A stretch of 64,000 nt of DNA from Microterricola pindariensis (GCF_002936985.1 NZ_MPZN01000011.1:1-64000), one strand, 5' to 3'. Shown: positions 26,131-35,289, counted from the first letter of the stretch. The notes: generated from the letters alone by a model not told the origin. Numbers and translations are program-made.

Positions 26131-26576
26131 GCGCGCCCGGCCGGGGCGGCGTCCAACACGACGTCGATCGCCGCCACGACGGATGCCGGCTCCTCGTGCT
26201 CCCAGAACCGCAGCACCGTCCAGCCGGCGGCCGTCAACCGCTCCGCCGTGTCGGCGTCGCGGGCCCGGTTGCCGGCGGCCTTCGCCTCCCAATAGTCGCG
26301 ATGCGCGACCGGCGCCTGGTAGTGCAGCGGGCAGCCGTGCCAGAAGCAGCCGTCGATGAAGACCGCCACCCGGGCGCGGGTGAAGACGACATCCGCGGTG
26401 CGGCGCAGCCCCGCCACCGGCCGGTAGTTCACCCGGTAGCGGCGGCCCTCTGCGTGCAGCAGGTGGCGCACCGCCAGCTCGGGGGCGGTGTCGCGGCTGC
26501 GGTTGCCGCGCATCGAGGCCCGCACTGCGTCTGAGCTGGCCCAGGAGGGGGCGGGCATCCGAGGCGAATCGACCAT
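26127..26576 (-). CDS. vsr: Very short patch repair endonuclease (Vsr), orphan
   Basis: A 149-residue protein with the Vsr layout: MRGNRSRDTAPELAVRHLLH, RYRVNYRPV, then RTADVVFTRARVAVFIDGCF carrying the catalytic Asp, and WHGCPLHYQ with the Cys/His zinc-type residues, ending with AAGWTVLRFWEHEE. Vsr nicks 5' of T in T:G mismatches produced by deamination of 5-methylcytosine. It is usually beside a C5 methyltransferase; none is adjacent here, and the only one in the window is about 8.7 kb away inside a compositionally different island. GC content is host-like. Confidence 0.9.
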   Translation of the reverse strand: MVDSPRMPAPSWASSDAVRASMRGNRSRDTAPELAVRHLLHAEGRRYRVNYRPVAGLRRTADVVFTRARVAVFIDGCFWHGCPLHYQAPVAHRDYWEAKAAGNRARDADTAERLTAAGWTVLRFWEHEEPASVVAAIDVVLDAAPAGRA

Positions 26577-26598
26577 GAGGGAGGCCTCGGCGCAGCCC

Positions 26599-27204
26599 TC
26601 AGTGCAGCACCTTGTAGCGCACGTGCGTGACCAGCGGCGAGCTCGTCACGCCGAGCTGCTCCAACTGCACGTCACCGACGCCCTCGAGCAGCCGCTCGCC
26701 CGCGCCGAGCACGACCGGCGCGATGTGCAGGCGCAGCTCGTCGAGCAGGCCGGCGGACAGCGCCTGCTGCACCGTGGACGCACCCCCGGCGATCGACACC
26801 CCGCGGCCGCCGGATGCCGCGAGCGCCCGCTCGTGGGCGGCGGCGATGCCGTCCGTCACGAAGTGGAATGTCGTGCCGCCCTCCATCTCCAGGCTCTCCC
26901 GCGGGTAGTGGGTGAGCACGAAGACGGGGCCGTGGTACGGCGGCTCCTCGCCCCACCAGCCGCGCCACTCCTCCGGCCCCGCGGAATCCCACGGGCCCCG
27001 GATCGGCCCGAACATGTTGCGCCCCATGATGAACGCGCCCGCGTCGACGATGGCCGCGATCTCGGCCGCGCTCTCCTCGGGGCGCTCGAGATGCCAGCGG
27101 TGCAGTTGCAGGCCGCCGACCCCGAGCGGGTTCTCCAGGCTCTGGTTCGGCCCGGCGCTGAAGCCGTCCACCGAGACGGCCATGTCACAGAAGACGATGT
27201 TCAT
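26599..27204 (-). CDS. Dihydrofolate reductase/RibD C-terminal family reductase
   Basis: A 201-residue protein. The N-terminal MNIVFCDMAVSVDGFSAGPN, then GAFIMGRNMFGPIRGPW, PVFVLTHYPRES and VSIAGGASTVQQALSAGL mark the RibD_C (DHFR-like) fold that binds NADPH. The start at 27204 is preferred over one 13 codons upstream because the family begins at this Met. Members reduce pterin- or pyrimidine-like compounds; the substrate of these stand-alone actinobacterial forms is not known. It is divergent from the membrane protein gene that follows. Confidence 0.87.
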   Translation of the reverse strand: MNIVFCDMAVSVDGFSAGPNQSLENPLGVGGLQLHRWHLERPEESAAEIAAIVDAGAFIMGRNMFGPIRGPWDSAGPEEWRGWWGEEPPYHGPVFVLTHYPRESLEMEGGTTFHFVTDGIAAAHERALAASGGRGVSIAGGASTVQQALSAGLLDELRLHIAPVVLGAGERLLEGVGDVQLEQLGVTSSPLVTHVRYKVLH

Positions 27205-27413
27205 GGGCCGATCCTCCTCCCGCGGGCACAACCCCGCAAGCATCGGTCACTGTCCAGAGGATTCCTTGGAGTGGGCTGCCGCCTTGCGCGACGCTGCGCG
27301 TCGCGCCCGCTGGTGCGAGGGAGCGTGCGTCCGAAACCAGCTCGCCGCATCCGGGCAATCCCTGTGGTGGCGCGGCTCCGCGTCCCCCAGACTTGCGGCG
27401 GAAAGGCCCTCCC

Positions 27414-28427
27414 ATGCTCATTGTGTTCGTGTGCATCGCGCTGGCTCTCTGCGGTCTGGCGCTCATGGTCGCCTGGCGCCGCCTGAGTCTGACCCCGCCG
27501 GATGCCGTCGGGCTCTCGGCGAGCGCAGGCAGCCGGGCGGTGCAGCCGAACCCCGCGGAGTCGGTGCCGGCTTCCGCCCCGGTCGCGGTGCCGCCCGGGT
27601 CGCCGCTGCCGTCGCCCGCCGCGTCCGTCGCCCCGCCCGCGCCACCCGAATCGGCCGCCCCGGCATCCGCCAACACACCACCCGCACCTGCCGGCCCGGT
27701 CCAGCGGGTTCGCGCCGCGCTGCGGCGCTACCTGTGGTGGGCGACCGTCGTGACGGTCGCGTGCTTCGGCACCGCCCTGCTCTGGAGCCTGCCCGCCTCC
27801 CGCCTGGTCATGCGCGTGCTGGCGCTCACCTCGCCGCACGCCGAGGGCAGCCACACCGAGGCGGAGGCGCTCGTGGGCACCATCTCCGTCGACGGCACGC
27901 TCTCCCTGCTGATCTTCGGCGTCCTCCCCAACGCGTTCCTCTCCGCCGTCCTGTTCGCGCTCATCCATCGTTGGCTCCCCCGCGGCTGGCTGGGCGGCCT
28001 GATCTTCGGATTGCTCCTTCTGGTGGTGGCGGCTCCGATCGACGACCCGCTGCGCGCGCGGAACCCCGACTTCGCCTTCCTCGGGCCGGGCTGGCTGGCC
28101 GTGCTCCTGTTCACCGTGCTCGTCCTGGGGCACGGGATGCTGCTGGCCGCGGTGTTCGGCTGGTACAGCAGGCGCCTGCCGCTGCGCCCCGCGCGTCCGT
28201 GGCTGGCCTACGCCCCGCTGCTCGCGGCCGTGGTCTACCTTCCGATCGGCGTCCTGCTGCTGATCGGCGCGGGCGCCACCGCTCTCGGGGCGCTGATCGC
28301 GCCGGCGGTCGGGCGCTGGTGGGTGTCCCGCTCGGTGGCGCTGGCCGGCCGCATCGCGCTGGCGCTGCTCACCCTGCTCGCCCTGCCCGGCTTCATCACC
28401 GCGGTCATCACGATCATCGCTCGTTGA
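27414..28427 (+). CDS. Multi-pass membrane protein with Pro/Ala-rich linker
   Basis: A 337-residue protein without a recognised family. It has one N-terminal membrane segment (LIVFVCIALALCGLALMVAW), a Pro/Ala/Ser-rich linker at about residues 35-85, then about six hydrophobic segments (VVTVACFGTALLWSLPA, GWLGGLIFGLLLLVVAAP, LLAAVVYLPIGVLLLIGAG, LLTLLALPGFITAVITIIA). The start is the ATG after GGAAAGG. Monocistronic; no catalytic motif is seen. Confidence 0.7.
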   Translation: MLIVFVCIALALCGLALMVAWRRLSLTPPDAVGLSASAGSRAVQPNPAESVPASAPVAVPPGSPLPSPAASVAPPAPPESAAPASANTPPAPAGPVQRVRAALRRYLWWATVVTVACFGTALLWSLPASRLVMRVLALTSPHAEGSHTEAEALVGTISVDGTLSLLIFGVLPNAFLSAVLFALIHRWLPRGWLGGLIFGLLLLVVAAPIDDPLRARNPDFAFLGPGWLAVLLFTVLVLGHGMLLAAVFGWYSRRLPLRPARPWLAYAPLLAAVVYLPIGVLLLIGAGATALGALIAPAVGRWWVSRSVALAGRIALALLTLLALPGFITAVITIIAR

Positions 28428-28442
28428 GCGCCCGCCCTCCCC

Positions 28443-28474
28443 GTTGGCTCGAGGGAGCCTGCGACCGAAGCCAG
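28443..28474. repeat. REP-A-like element
   Basis: GTTGGCTCGAGGGAGCCTGC followed by GACCGAAGCCAG. The ends GTTGGCT and AGCCA(A)C form a short stem. It lies 15 nt after the membrane protein stop. Confidence 0.7.
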
Positions 28475-28521
28475 CCGCCCCACCGGGCATACAAACCGGT
28501 CCACCCGCGTTGACCCCTCCC

Positions 28522-28857
28522 ATGAGCGAATCCACAGTGCAGCCCGAGGCCGTCGACACCTCCACCGTCACCATCCGCCGCAACGATGAGGCGAGCCGCT
28601 ACGAGGCACTCGTCGGAGCGGATGTCGCGGCCTACGCCGAGTACCGGCTCCGCCCGTCGGAACGCATCGTCTTCACGCACACCGTGACCGAGGAAGCCTT
28701 CACCCGGCGCGGCATCGCGACACAGCTCGTCGAATGGGCGCTCAGCGATGCCCGCGACCGTGGGGAGACGATCGTGCCCCGCTGCCCCTTCGTGGTCAGC
28801 TACCTGGAGACGCACCACCAGTTCGACGACGCCCTAGAGCGCTCCGCCGGCGACTAG
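28522..28857 (+). CDS. GNAT-type small N-acetyltransferase (YjdJ-like)
   Basis: A 111-residue protein of the acetyltransf_CG (PF14542) size class. Markers are ADVAAYAEYRLRPSERIVFT, then HTVTEEAFTRRGIATQLVE (the R/G-x-x-G/A acetyl-CoA loop) and VPRCPFVVSYLETHHQFDDAL at the end. The acceptor is not known. The frame continues upstream through the REP element, but the ATG at 28522 begins the domain. A fragment of a paralogous C-terminus is at 44464-44550. Confidence 0.82.
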   Translation: MSESTVQPEAVDTSTVTIRRNDEASRYEALVGADVAAYAEYRLRPSERIVFTHTVTEEAFTRRGIATQLVEWALSDARDRGETIVPRCPFVVSYLETHHQFDDALERSAGD

Positions 28858-28920
28858 ACGCAGGCGCCTCTTCCACCTCGGCGGCTAGACGGACACTGCC
28901 CCTCCCCTCCCTTTTCCACG

Positions 28921-28953
28921 TCGGCTCGAGGGAGCGCCAGCGACCGAAGCCGA
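28921..28953. repeat. REP-A-like element
   Basis: TCGGCTCGAGGGAGCGCCAG followed by CGACCGAAGCCGAG, with compensating changes at both ends so that the terminal stem (CGGCT/AGCCG) is kept. It lies between the convergent GNAT and NERD genes. Confidence 0.7.
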
Positions 28954-28962
28954 GAGCGCCCT

Positions 28963-29766
28963 CTACCCGACCAACGCGCCGAGAATCAGCGGCAGCAGCG
29001 TCCACAGCCCCACGAGCAGCGCGACCACCGCGGCCATGCCGGCGAACGCCCACAGTCGTCGCCGCCTCCGCGCCGCCCGCACCTCCGCGTGCAGCGCCGC
29101 GAACTGGCTGCGCGCCGCGACGTGGTCGCCGACATCCGTCGCCCGCCACGACGTAGGGTCATCAACAACTGCCAGTACGTCCGCGACGGCCTCAGCGCTG
29201 AGCACCGCCGGCTGCTCGCGGAGCCATCGGCGTACCTCGTGCGAGTTCAACACCCGCACCCGCTCCGGTCGCTCTTTCACCGTGATGCGCTTCGGATCGA
29301 CGAACACAAGCAGCGGGTGCACCGCAATCGGATGCGGTAGCCGGCTGCTCAGCAGCTTCGCGACCTTGCCGGCCTCGCCCGTCGCGGCCGGGATGTACGG
29401 CTGGCGCTGCCCGTCGACCATGAGCGCGCGTCCGGCCACCCAGATGCCCTTGTCGGCGTGGTGCTTGGTGTTGATCGTGAAGACGCCGCCGGGCCCCACC
29501 ACCAGGTGGTCGATGTCGGTGTCCTTGGTGCCGACTGGCAGGGCGTGCCGCGTGGCCCAGCCCTCCGGCAGGCGCTCGAGGATGCCGCCGACAGCGATCT
29601 CGCCGAGCGCGCCGAGGTACCAGGAGCGCGCCTCCTCGGCGAGCGGCGAGCGCCCGAAGAAGCGTTGCAGCGGAGTGCGGGGCGTCGCGCCGGCCTGGTG
29701 GCGCAGAGTCTCGTCGATGACGAGCTGGCCCGCGAATCGTTCGCGCATCGTTGCGGTACTAGCCAT
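28963..29766 (-). CDS. NERD-domain protein with C-terminal membrane anchor
   Basis: A 267-residue protein. Residues about 45-160 are the NERD (nuclease-related) domain: YLGALGEIAVGGILERLPEG, then GTKDTDIDHLVVGPGGVFTI and NTKHH, which carry the D-x(n)-TxK-like active-site pattern of the endonuclease fold. The C-terminal 35 residues form one or two hydrophobic segments (LWAFAGMAAVVALLVGLWTL). It may act in DNA processing at the membrane; a defined function is not established. The ATG at 29766 (MASTATMRERF) is used; the frame is open further upstream. It has a decayed copy at 43264-44074. Confidence 0.82.
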   Translation of the reverse strand: MASTATMRERFAGQLVIDETLRHQAGATPRTPLQRFFGRSPLAEEARSWYLGALGEIAVGGILERLPEGWATRHALPVGTKDTDIDHLVVGPGGVFTINTKHHADKGIWVAGRALMVDGQRQPYIPAATGEAGKVAKLLSSRLPHPIAVHPLLVFVDPKRITVKERPERVRVLNSHEVRRWLREQPAVLSAEAVADVLAVVDDPTSWRATDVGDHVAARSQFAALHAEVRAARRRRRLWAFAGMAAVVALLVGLWTLLPLILGALVG

Positions 29767-29951
29767 CGGCTCCCCTGAGAGTTTCTCACTCACCGTAACG
29801 CCCATCACCGCAATTGCCGAATCCCCCGAACGGGCCTGAACGCAGGAAATGCGCGTATCGCACTCGATTTGCGCTTGACGTAACCCGAATGGGGGGTCAA
29901 AGATGTGAATCGTTCGGCTTGCCACTGTTCTGCTTGACGCCAGGAGTGCTC

Positions 29952-32900
29952 ATGTTCCGTCAGCTTGCCATCGCCACAGTCGCCGCTCTCGTCATCACAG
30001 GCGTCAGCGCAGCACCAAGCATGGCGAGCGCACCGCCGCCCGAGCCATCCGATCAGCTCTCCGTCTACACAGGCAGCGTGGATGCCGCCGGCCTCGCCGC
30101 TCTCGTCGACCTCGGCGTCGACCGGCACGACGTCGCGGCGGCGCCCACCACTGACGGCGGATTCGACGTGCAGGTGATCCTGAGCGGCGAGCAGGCGAGC
30201 GAGCTCGCCGAGGCGGGCACCGAGCTGGAGCTGAAGGCGGCGCCGGATGCCGGCCGCCGCAGCGCCCAGGCGGCGGGCGTGTTCCGCCCCTACAGCGGCG
30301 CGGACGGGCTCCAGGAGGAGCTCGTGGCGCAGGCGGCCGCCTTCCCGAAGATCGCGCAGCTGCAGGTGATCGGCAAGACGGTCAACGGCCAGGACATCAC
30401 GGCGGTGCGCGTGACGAAGAACCCGAAGGCGAGCAAGGACGGCAAGAAGCCGACGACGGTCTTCATCGGCGCGCAGCACGCCCGCGAGTGGATCACGCCC
30501 GAGATGGTGCGGCGCCTGCTCGACCAGGTGCTCACCGGCTACGGCAGCGACAAGCGCATCACCAAGCTCGTGAACTCGACCGAGATGTGGTTCATCCCCG
30601 TGGCCAACCCCGACGGGTACGACTTCACGTTCCAAGAGGGTCAACGGCTGTGGCGGAAGAACCTGCATGACAACAACGGCGACGGGGTCATCGGAACGGG
30701 CGACGGCGTCGACCTGAACCGCAACTACCCGACCCGCTGGGGCTACGACAATGAGGGCTCGTCGCCGAACCCGGCCAGCGAGACGTACCGCGGCACCGCG
30801 CCGGCATCCGAGCCAGAGACGCAGGCGCTCGATAAGTTGTTCAAGCGCCTCTCCCCCGAGTTCTTCATCAACTACCACTCCGCCTCGGAGCTGCTGCTGC
30901 ACGGCATCGGCTGGCAGGTGGCAACCCCGTCGCCGGATGACGTGATCTACCAGGCGATGGTCGGCGACGACGCCAAACCGGCCGTGCCCGGCTACGACCC
31001 CGACATCTCGGCCGAGCTGTACACGACCAACGGCGACACCGACTCGCACATGCAGGAGGCCTACGGCACGCTCGGCTTCACTCCGGAGATGACGACCTGT
31101 GAGACCGTCTCCGACTCGATTCCGGATGACGCGTGGGAGTCGGGTGACTGCCTGAGCGGCTTCAACTTCCCGGACGACGAGGGCCTCATCCAGGCCGAGT
31201 ACGCCAAGAACGTGCCGTTCGCGCTGGCCGTCGCCGAGTCGGCGCTCGACCCCGACGACCCCGTCTCGGTAGTCGGCCTCGACACCCCCGACTTCCAGGT
31301 CGACAGCTTCAGCGTCTCCTACGGCGACCCGCAGCCGGTGGCCGTCGTCGCCAAGCGCAGCTTGCTGCTGAAGACCCTCAACTACAAGATCAACGGCGGC
31401 CGCACCAAGTACGCGCTGACCAAAGAGTGGCAGGGCGGCGAGCGCTACGGCGCGGAGAACACCGACTACTACGCCGAGTACCGCGGCGTCGTGAAGGGCG
31501 CCAAGCCCGGCGACACCGTCGAGGTGTGGTTCACCGCGCGGCCCGGGCTGAAGGATGCCGTGCACGGCAAGTCGTTCCGCCAGAAGGAGAGCGAGCACTT
31601 CACCTACACGCTCGCCCAGGACACCGGCAATCCGGCGCTCGTCATCGCCAACGAGGACTACACCGGCGTGAACCCGACCTACCCGGCCGGCACCACCGCG
31701 CCGAAGTACCTCGACGCGCACGTGGCGGCGCTCGAGGCCAACGGCGTGACCCCGGACGTGTGGGATGTCGATGCGCAGGGCGTGCCGCATCCGCTTGCCG
31801 TGCTCAGCCACTACGACGCGGCGCTCTGGTACCTCGGCGACAACCGGCTCACCCAGGACCCGGAGGACGAACTGACCGAGTTCGGCAGCCAGGCGCTGCC
31901 CGACCTGTCGGTGGCCGAGCGCACCCAGTACCTCACCATCGCGCTGCGCGACTACCTCAACGAGGGCGGCAAGCTCGCCTACACCGGTGAGACGACGGGC
32001 TACTACGGCATCCTCGCCGGTACCCTCGGAGGCATCTACTACGGCCTGGACGGCGCCCCCGACCAGCCCTGCGCCGTGACCCGGGACGCCTTCAGCGATT
32101 GCCTGCTCTACGCCGACGACTTCACCCAGTACTGGATGGGCGAGTACGGCCGCACCCCGCTCGCGGCCAGCGGCGTCGTCGGAACCGCGGCCCCGCTCGA
32201 CGGCATCTCGGCCCTCTTCGGTGGCCTGGCCACGGTCGACAACCCCGTCGACGAGGCCGGTGCCCTCTCCCCCACCAGCGCGACGCTTCCGGTCGACGAG
32301 TTCCCGCAGTTCGCCAGCAGCGCGGTCGCCGACTACGCCGACCCGCAGGGCCCGTTCATCGCGATCGAGGGCTCGTGGGCGATGGCCGCCCCGCACATCG
32401 ACGACGGCTACCAGCGCCTCGTCCGCAATTACGACCTCGGCGCGCTGACCGCCACCGCCGCCCCGGCATTCGCGGCCCAGTTCTCCTTCGACACTGAGGA
32501 GGGCTACGACCACGTTATCGTCGAGGCCCGCACCGCGGGCGGCACGAACTGGACAACGCTGGCGGATGCCGCCGACGGTACCCCCGGCGATGTGGCGACC
32601 TCGAGCGAGGTGCCGGCCGAGTGCGAGGCGGGCTTCCTCCTCGAGGAGCACCCGCAGCTCGCGAACTACCTCGCGCTCGCCAACCCGTGCCTGCCGATCG
32701 GTTCCACCGGCACGTGGAACTCGTTCACCGGTTCCTCCGGCGGATGGGTGCCGGTCTCCTACGACCTCAGCGCTTTCGCCGGCCAGCAGGTGGAGCTCTC
32801 GGTCAGCTACGTCACCGACCCGGCCACGGGCGGCACCGGCCTGATTGTCGACGACACCAAGCTGGTGACGGCCGCCGGTGAATCGGAGGCCGAGGGCTTC

Positions 32901-33113
32901 GAGACGGGGCTCGGCGCCTGGAGCGTTCCCGGGGCACCGGCCACCAGCCCGGGCAACGCCTCAGACTTCGTGCGCACGAACGGCCTCGGCGGCATCGTCG
33001 CGGCGGTGACCACCGCCGATACCGTGATGCTCGGCTTCGGCCTCGAACAGCTCGCGACCGACGCAGACCGCGCTGCCGTCGCGGGGCGGGTGCTCAGTCA
33101 CCTGCTTGGGTAG
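29952..33113 (+). CDS. Secreted M14 zinc carboxypeptidase, large form
   Basis: A 1053-residue protein with a Sec signal peptide (RQLAIATVAALVITGVSA; likely cut near ASMASA). The M14 domain spans about residues 95-430: zinc ligands in FIGAQHAREWITPEM (HxxE) and FFINYHSASELLLHG (His), and the general-base Glu in LGFTPEMTTCET. After it come about 600 residues of beta-rich and mixed domains (an immunoglobulin/peptidase-associated region, then a MAM-like or immune-inhibitor-like region around GWVPVSYDLSAFAGQQVELS). The start follows CAGGAGTG. It would release C-terminal residues from extracellular proteins. Family certain, specificity not. Confidence 0.92.
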   Translation: MFRQLAIATVAALVITGVSAAPSMASAPPPEPSDQLSVYTGSVDAAGLAALVDLGVDRHDVAAAPTTDGGFDVQVILSGEQASELAEAGTELELKAAPDAGRRSAQAAGVFRPYSGADGLQEELVAQAAAFPKIAQLQVIGKTVNGQDITAVRVTKNPKASKDGKKPTTVFIGAQHAREWITPEMVRRLLDQVLTGYGSDKRITKLVNSTEMWFIPVANPDGYDFTFQEGQRLWRKNLHDNNGDGVIGTGDGVDLNRNYPTRWGYDNEGSSPNPASETYRGTAPASEPETQALDKLFKRLSPEFFINYHSASELLLHGIGWQVATPSPDDVIYQAMVGDDAKPAVPGYDPDISAELYTTNGDTDSHMQEAYGTLGFTPEMTTCETVSDSIPDDAWESGDCLSGFNFPDDEGLIQAEYAKNVPFALAVAESALDPDDPVSVVGLDTPDFQVDSFSVSYGDPQPVAVVAKRSLLLKTLNYKINGGRTKYALTKEWQGGERYGAENTDYYAEYRGVVKGAKPGDTVEVWFTARPGLKDAVHGKSFRQKESEHFTYTLAQDTGNPALVIANEDYTGVNPTYPAGTTAPKYLDAHVAALEANGVTPDVWDVDAQGVPHPLAVLSHYDAALWYLGDNRLTQDPEDELTEFGSQALPDLSVAERTQYLTIALRDYLNEGGKLAYTGETTGYYGILAGTLGGIYYGLDGAPDQPCAVTRDAFSDCLLYADDFTQYWMGEYGRTPLAASGVVGTAAPLDGISALFGGLATVDNPVDEAGALSPTSATLPVDEFPQFASSAVADYADPQGPFIAIEGSWAMAAPHIDDGYQRLVRNYDLGALTATAAPAFAAQFSFDTEEGYDHVIVEARTAGGTNWTTLADAADGTPGDVATSSEVPAECEAGFLLEEHPQLANYLALANPCLPIGSTGTWNSFTGSSGGWVPVSYDLSAFAGQQVELSVSYVTDPATGGTGLIVDDTKLVTAAGESEAEGFETGLGAWSVPGAPATSPGNASDFVRTNGLGGIVAAVTTADTVMLGFGLEQLATDADRAAVAGRVLSHLLG

Positions 33114-33122
33114 TCCGCCCGC

Positions 33123-33152
33123 GACCGGTGCTTGCCGCGGACAGCACCGGTC
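33123..33152 (+). terminator. Hairpin after the M14 carboxypeptidase gene
   Basis: A perfect 10-bp stem (GACCGGTGCT, 33123-33132, with its complement at 33143-33152) and a 10-nt loop, starting 10 nt after the stop codon. It marks the last host-like feature before the lower-GC island. Confidence 0.6.
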
Positions 33153-33249
33153 TCGACCGAGACCTGAGCGTCCCCGGCGATCGAAATCTCCGCCTCGGTC
33201 AGATGCGTGCACAGCCTTCGAAGTATGCCTGGTGCGCTATCGGCACGAG

Positions 33250-34173
33250 TCATACCTGAAGCGATTGATAGTCGGCTTCCATAACAGTCCGTATTACCGA
33301 CTTCAAGCTGGCGGACACAGTCGACATATTCTTCACGATCTGAGGTCGATCCAGAATGTTGCGCCGAATAGACGAGACATACTTGAGGGCGAGATCCTCC
33401 GCGTGATGTGGTACAGCCAAGAAGGCGGTCGGCGGAGTCACTTCCCCGAGGAAAAGTTTCCAATCGTCCGGCGCCGGCTCCTGAGCCTTTTTTCGCCATT
33501 CATCGCTCTTCGCGCAGGTTGCTTGGCAAATGAAGAACCAACGCCCTTTTCGATTCACACGCCAGTCAAAATGGCCGATCAGATCGACGTCTTCGTCATT
33601 GGCGTTCTTTCGACGAACCGTAGCATTCGCGTCAATCGCAATACCCAGTTCCAGCCCAACCGCGGCCATCGTGTCCACGAAATTGAGACCTTGCTCCCTG
33701 GAGATAGGGCCGACTCGACCAACTGTGAGGCCGGCATTCTCCATCGCATCGGCCACCAGCTCCTCGAACAAGTACTCCACTTTGTTGGTATGTGTGGAGT
33801 CAAATGCATGGGCCAAGGTGATCGCAAGTACGCCTACATACGGAGACTCTTCAATGTCGATCCCGGGACGGAGAGTCAATGATCGTACACCAACGTCAAA
33901 GGGGTAGTCGGATCCGAGCACATCCTTCCTTTGAAGAAGGCACGTCCAGGCCTCATCGGCGAGATCCGTAACCTCCCAATCCGGAAGTTCGTCATCCCTT
34001 GCCGGATTGAAAAGAATCTCACGTTTGCGCGAGAAGAGTTCACCAATGAGGTCTCTGAGTTGTTCGAGTCGGGCCTTCGAGCCGTGAAGCGCGAGAAGTT
34101 CCAGGTAATCGGCAAAAAAACTTGCCCTGACGAGCGACCCGTATCGGTCCGCGTCAGGCTCAATCCGCTTCAT
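33250..34173 (-). CDS. Predicted PD-(D/E)XK-like nuclease of the left island operon
   Basis: A 307-residue protein, not assigned to a named family by eye. The C-terminal half looks like a restriction-endonuclease fold: an acidic helix KVEYLFEELVADAMENAG (E138), DEDVDLIGHFDWRVNRKG (D197) and WFFICQATCAKSDEW, where Gln217 and Lys222 take the place of the usual E-x-K. The N-terminal 120 residues are helical. It is the last gene of the methyltransferase - ParB-like - nuclease operon and overlaps the ParB-like gene by 14 nt. Most likely it is the DNA-cleaving partner of the methyltransferase. Codon use is less GC-rich than the flanks. Confidence 0.6.
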   Translation of the reverse strand: MKRIEPDADRYGSLVRASFFADYLELLALHGSKARLEQLRDLIGELFSRKREILFNPARDDELPDWEVTDLADEAWTCLLQRKDVLGSDYPFDVGVRSLTLRPGIDIEESPYVGVLAITLAHAFDSTHTNKVEYLFEELVADAMENAGLTVGRVGPISREQGLNFVDTMAAVGLELGIAIDANATVRRKNANDEDVDLIGHFDWRVNRKGRWFFICQATCAKSDEWRKKAQEPAPDDWKLFLGEVTPPTAFLAVPHHAEDLALKYVSSIRRNILDRPQIVKNMSTVSASLKSVIRTVMEADYQSLQV

Positions 34174-35278
34174 CGAGCCGGCTTCCTGCTACAGCGTTTA
34201 GATTTCGCGCTGCGGTGAGCAGGCTTCCTGCGATTGCAACCTCTTCCGGGCCAATGTCAAACGAGTCGATGTTCTGCGTCAGAATTTCGACAGAGCGCGT
34301 GAGATCCCAAGCCCTCTTCTTGAACGTTTGACTGTCTACGAGCTGATACGCGAGATCGAGATCGCCGTGAGCAGCAAGCGTCGTGCGCGCAACTTCGCTG
34401 GCAATCACTCGACCATATCGAGTGGCATCCCGAGAATCTTGCAAAACCGCCAGTCGAGCGCCTTCAGCAGGCAACAGATCGGTGAGGACTCTTCTCAAGT
34501 TCTCTGAATTCAATTCAGTCAGACTCTGCTGCACACTGACGTAGTCCAGAGCATCGCCCAACCCAATGAAGTCGCGAACCTCTGAACTATTCAATAGGCG
34601 ATTCCATACGCCGAACCTGTCCCGAAGAACAGCTGCGGCGAGGTCACCTAGGCCTAGCTCTTCACGAGCAACGCGGAGGACCTTAAGCGCCACGTATGGG
34701 CCGCGGACTCCCAGCGCGTTCGTTCCTACCCGCTTGCCAACCTCTTTGAATGGGCTCGGTCGACCTTCAGCGGCCACGGCGTCAACCTCCGTCTCGAGGT
34801 ACCTCGCCTTCGCTTCGGGTTTCCATGTCTTTAGACCCCCAATATGCCGGAATCCAAGAAATTTCCGGACGTCGTCCGCGTGGTTCACCACGAGACACGG
34901 CACACTTCTCAGGCGTTCCAACTGCGAATCAGTGGGCTCGACTTCAAAATCAAAGTGGAGGTCTCCATCTTGTGCAGCAGGCAGCTGGAGAAGAATGCTT
35001 AGTGTGGCGAACCGCCGATTTCCTTCGACTACTACATAGGGCGCACCACCGTCTGTAGCCCTTACAACCAACGGCTCGTGTGCAAAGAAACCGTTCGCGA
35101 GCATCGAGGAGGCGAGTTCCTCGAGAGTTTCAGATTCTTCAAGCCAAGCCAAGAGTGTGGGCTCGTCCTGCCCTAACAATTCCTCTGGGAGACGCGGATT
35201 CTGCGGGTCCAACTTCAGCTCGGAAACCTGCATCGTCTGGATCACGGGATTGCCGTCGGTTGGGAAGCTATCGTCCAT
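34160..35278 (-). CDS. ParB/Srx-type N-terminal domain protein
   Basis: A 372-residue protein. Residues about 10-110 are a ParB/sulfiredoxin-like domain: QTMQVSELKLDPQNPRLPEE, then ASSMLANGFFAHEPLVV and YVVVEGNRRFATLSILL, where GNRR corresponds to the GxRR/GERR nucleotide (CTP/ATP)-binding box. The rest is mainly helical, without a clear HTH match by eye. Stand-alone ParB-like proteins occur in many restriction and phage-defence loci as DNA-binding or nuclease components. The gene is 11 nt after the methyltransferase stop and overlaps the nuclease gene. A TTG one codon upstream of the ATG is an alternative start. Confidence 0.78.
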   Translation of the reverse strand: MDDSFPTDGNPVIQTMQVSELKLDPQNPRLPEELLGQDEPTLLAWLEESETLEELASSMLANGFFAHEPLVVRATDGGAPYVVVEGNRRFATLSILLQLPAAQDGDLHFDFEVEPTDSQLERLRSVPCLVVNHADDVRKFLGFRHIGGLKTWKPEAKARYLETEVDAVAAEGRPSPFKEVGKRVGTNALGVRGPYVALKVLRVAREELGLGDLAAAVLRDRFGVWNRLLNSSEVRDFIGLGDALDYVSVQQSLTELNSENLRRVLTDLLPAEGARLAVLQDSRDATRYGRVIASEVARTTLAAHGDLDLAYQLVDSQTFKKRAWDLTRSVEILTQNIDSFDIGPEEVAIAGSLLTAARNLNAVAGSRLDEAD

Positions 35279-35289
35279 CAATACTCATT

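Noticed and set aside
29805-32651. A 948-codon minus-strand open frame opposite the carboxypeptidase
   Set aside because: The plus strand encodes a complete M14 protease with signal peptide and zinc ligands; the antisense frame has no recognisable feature.
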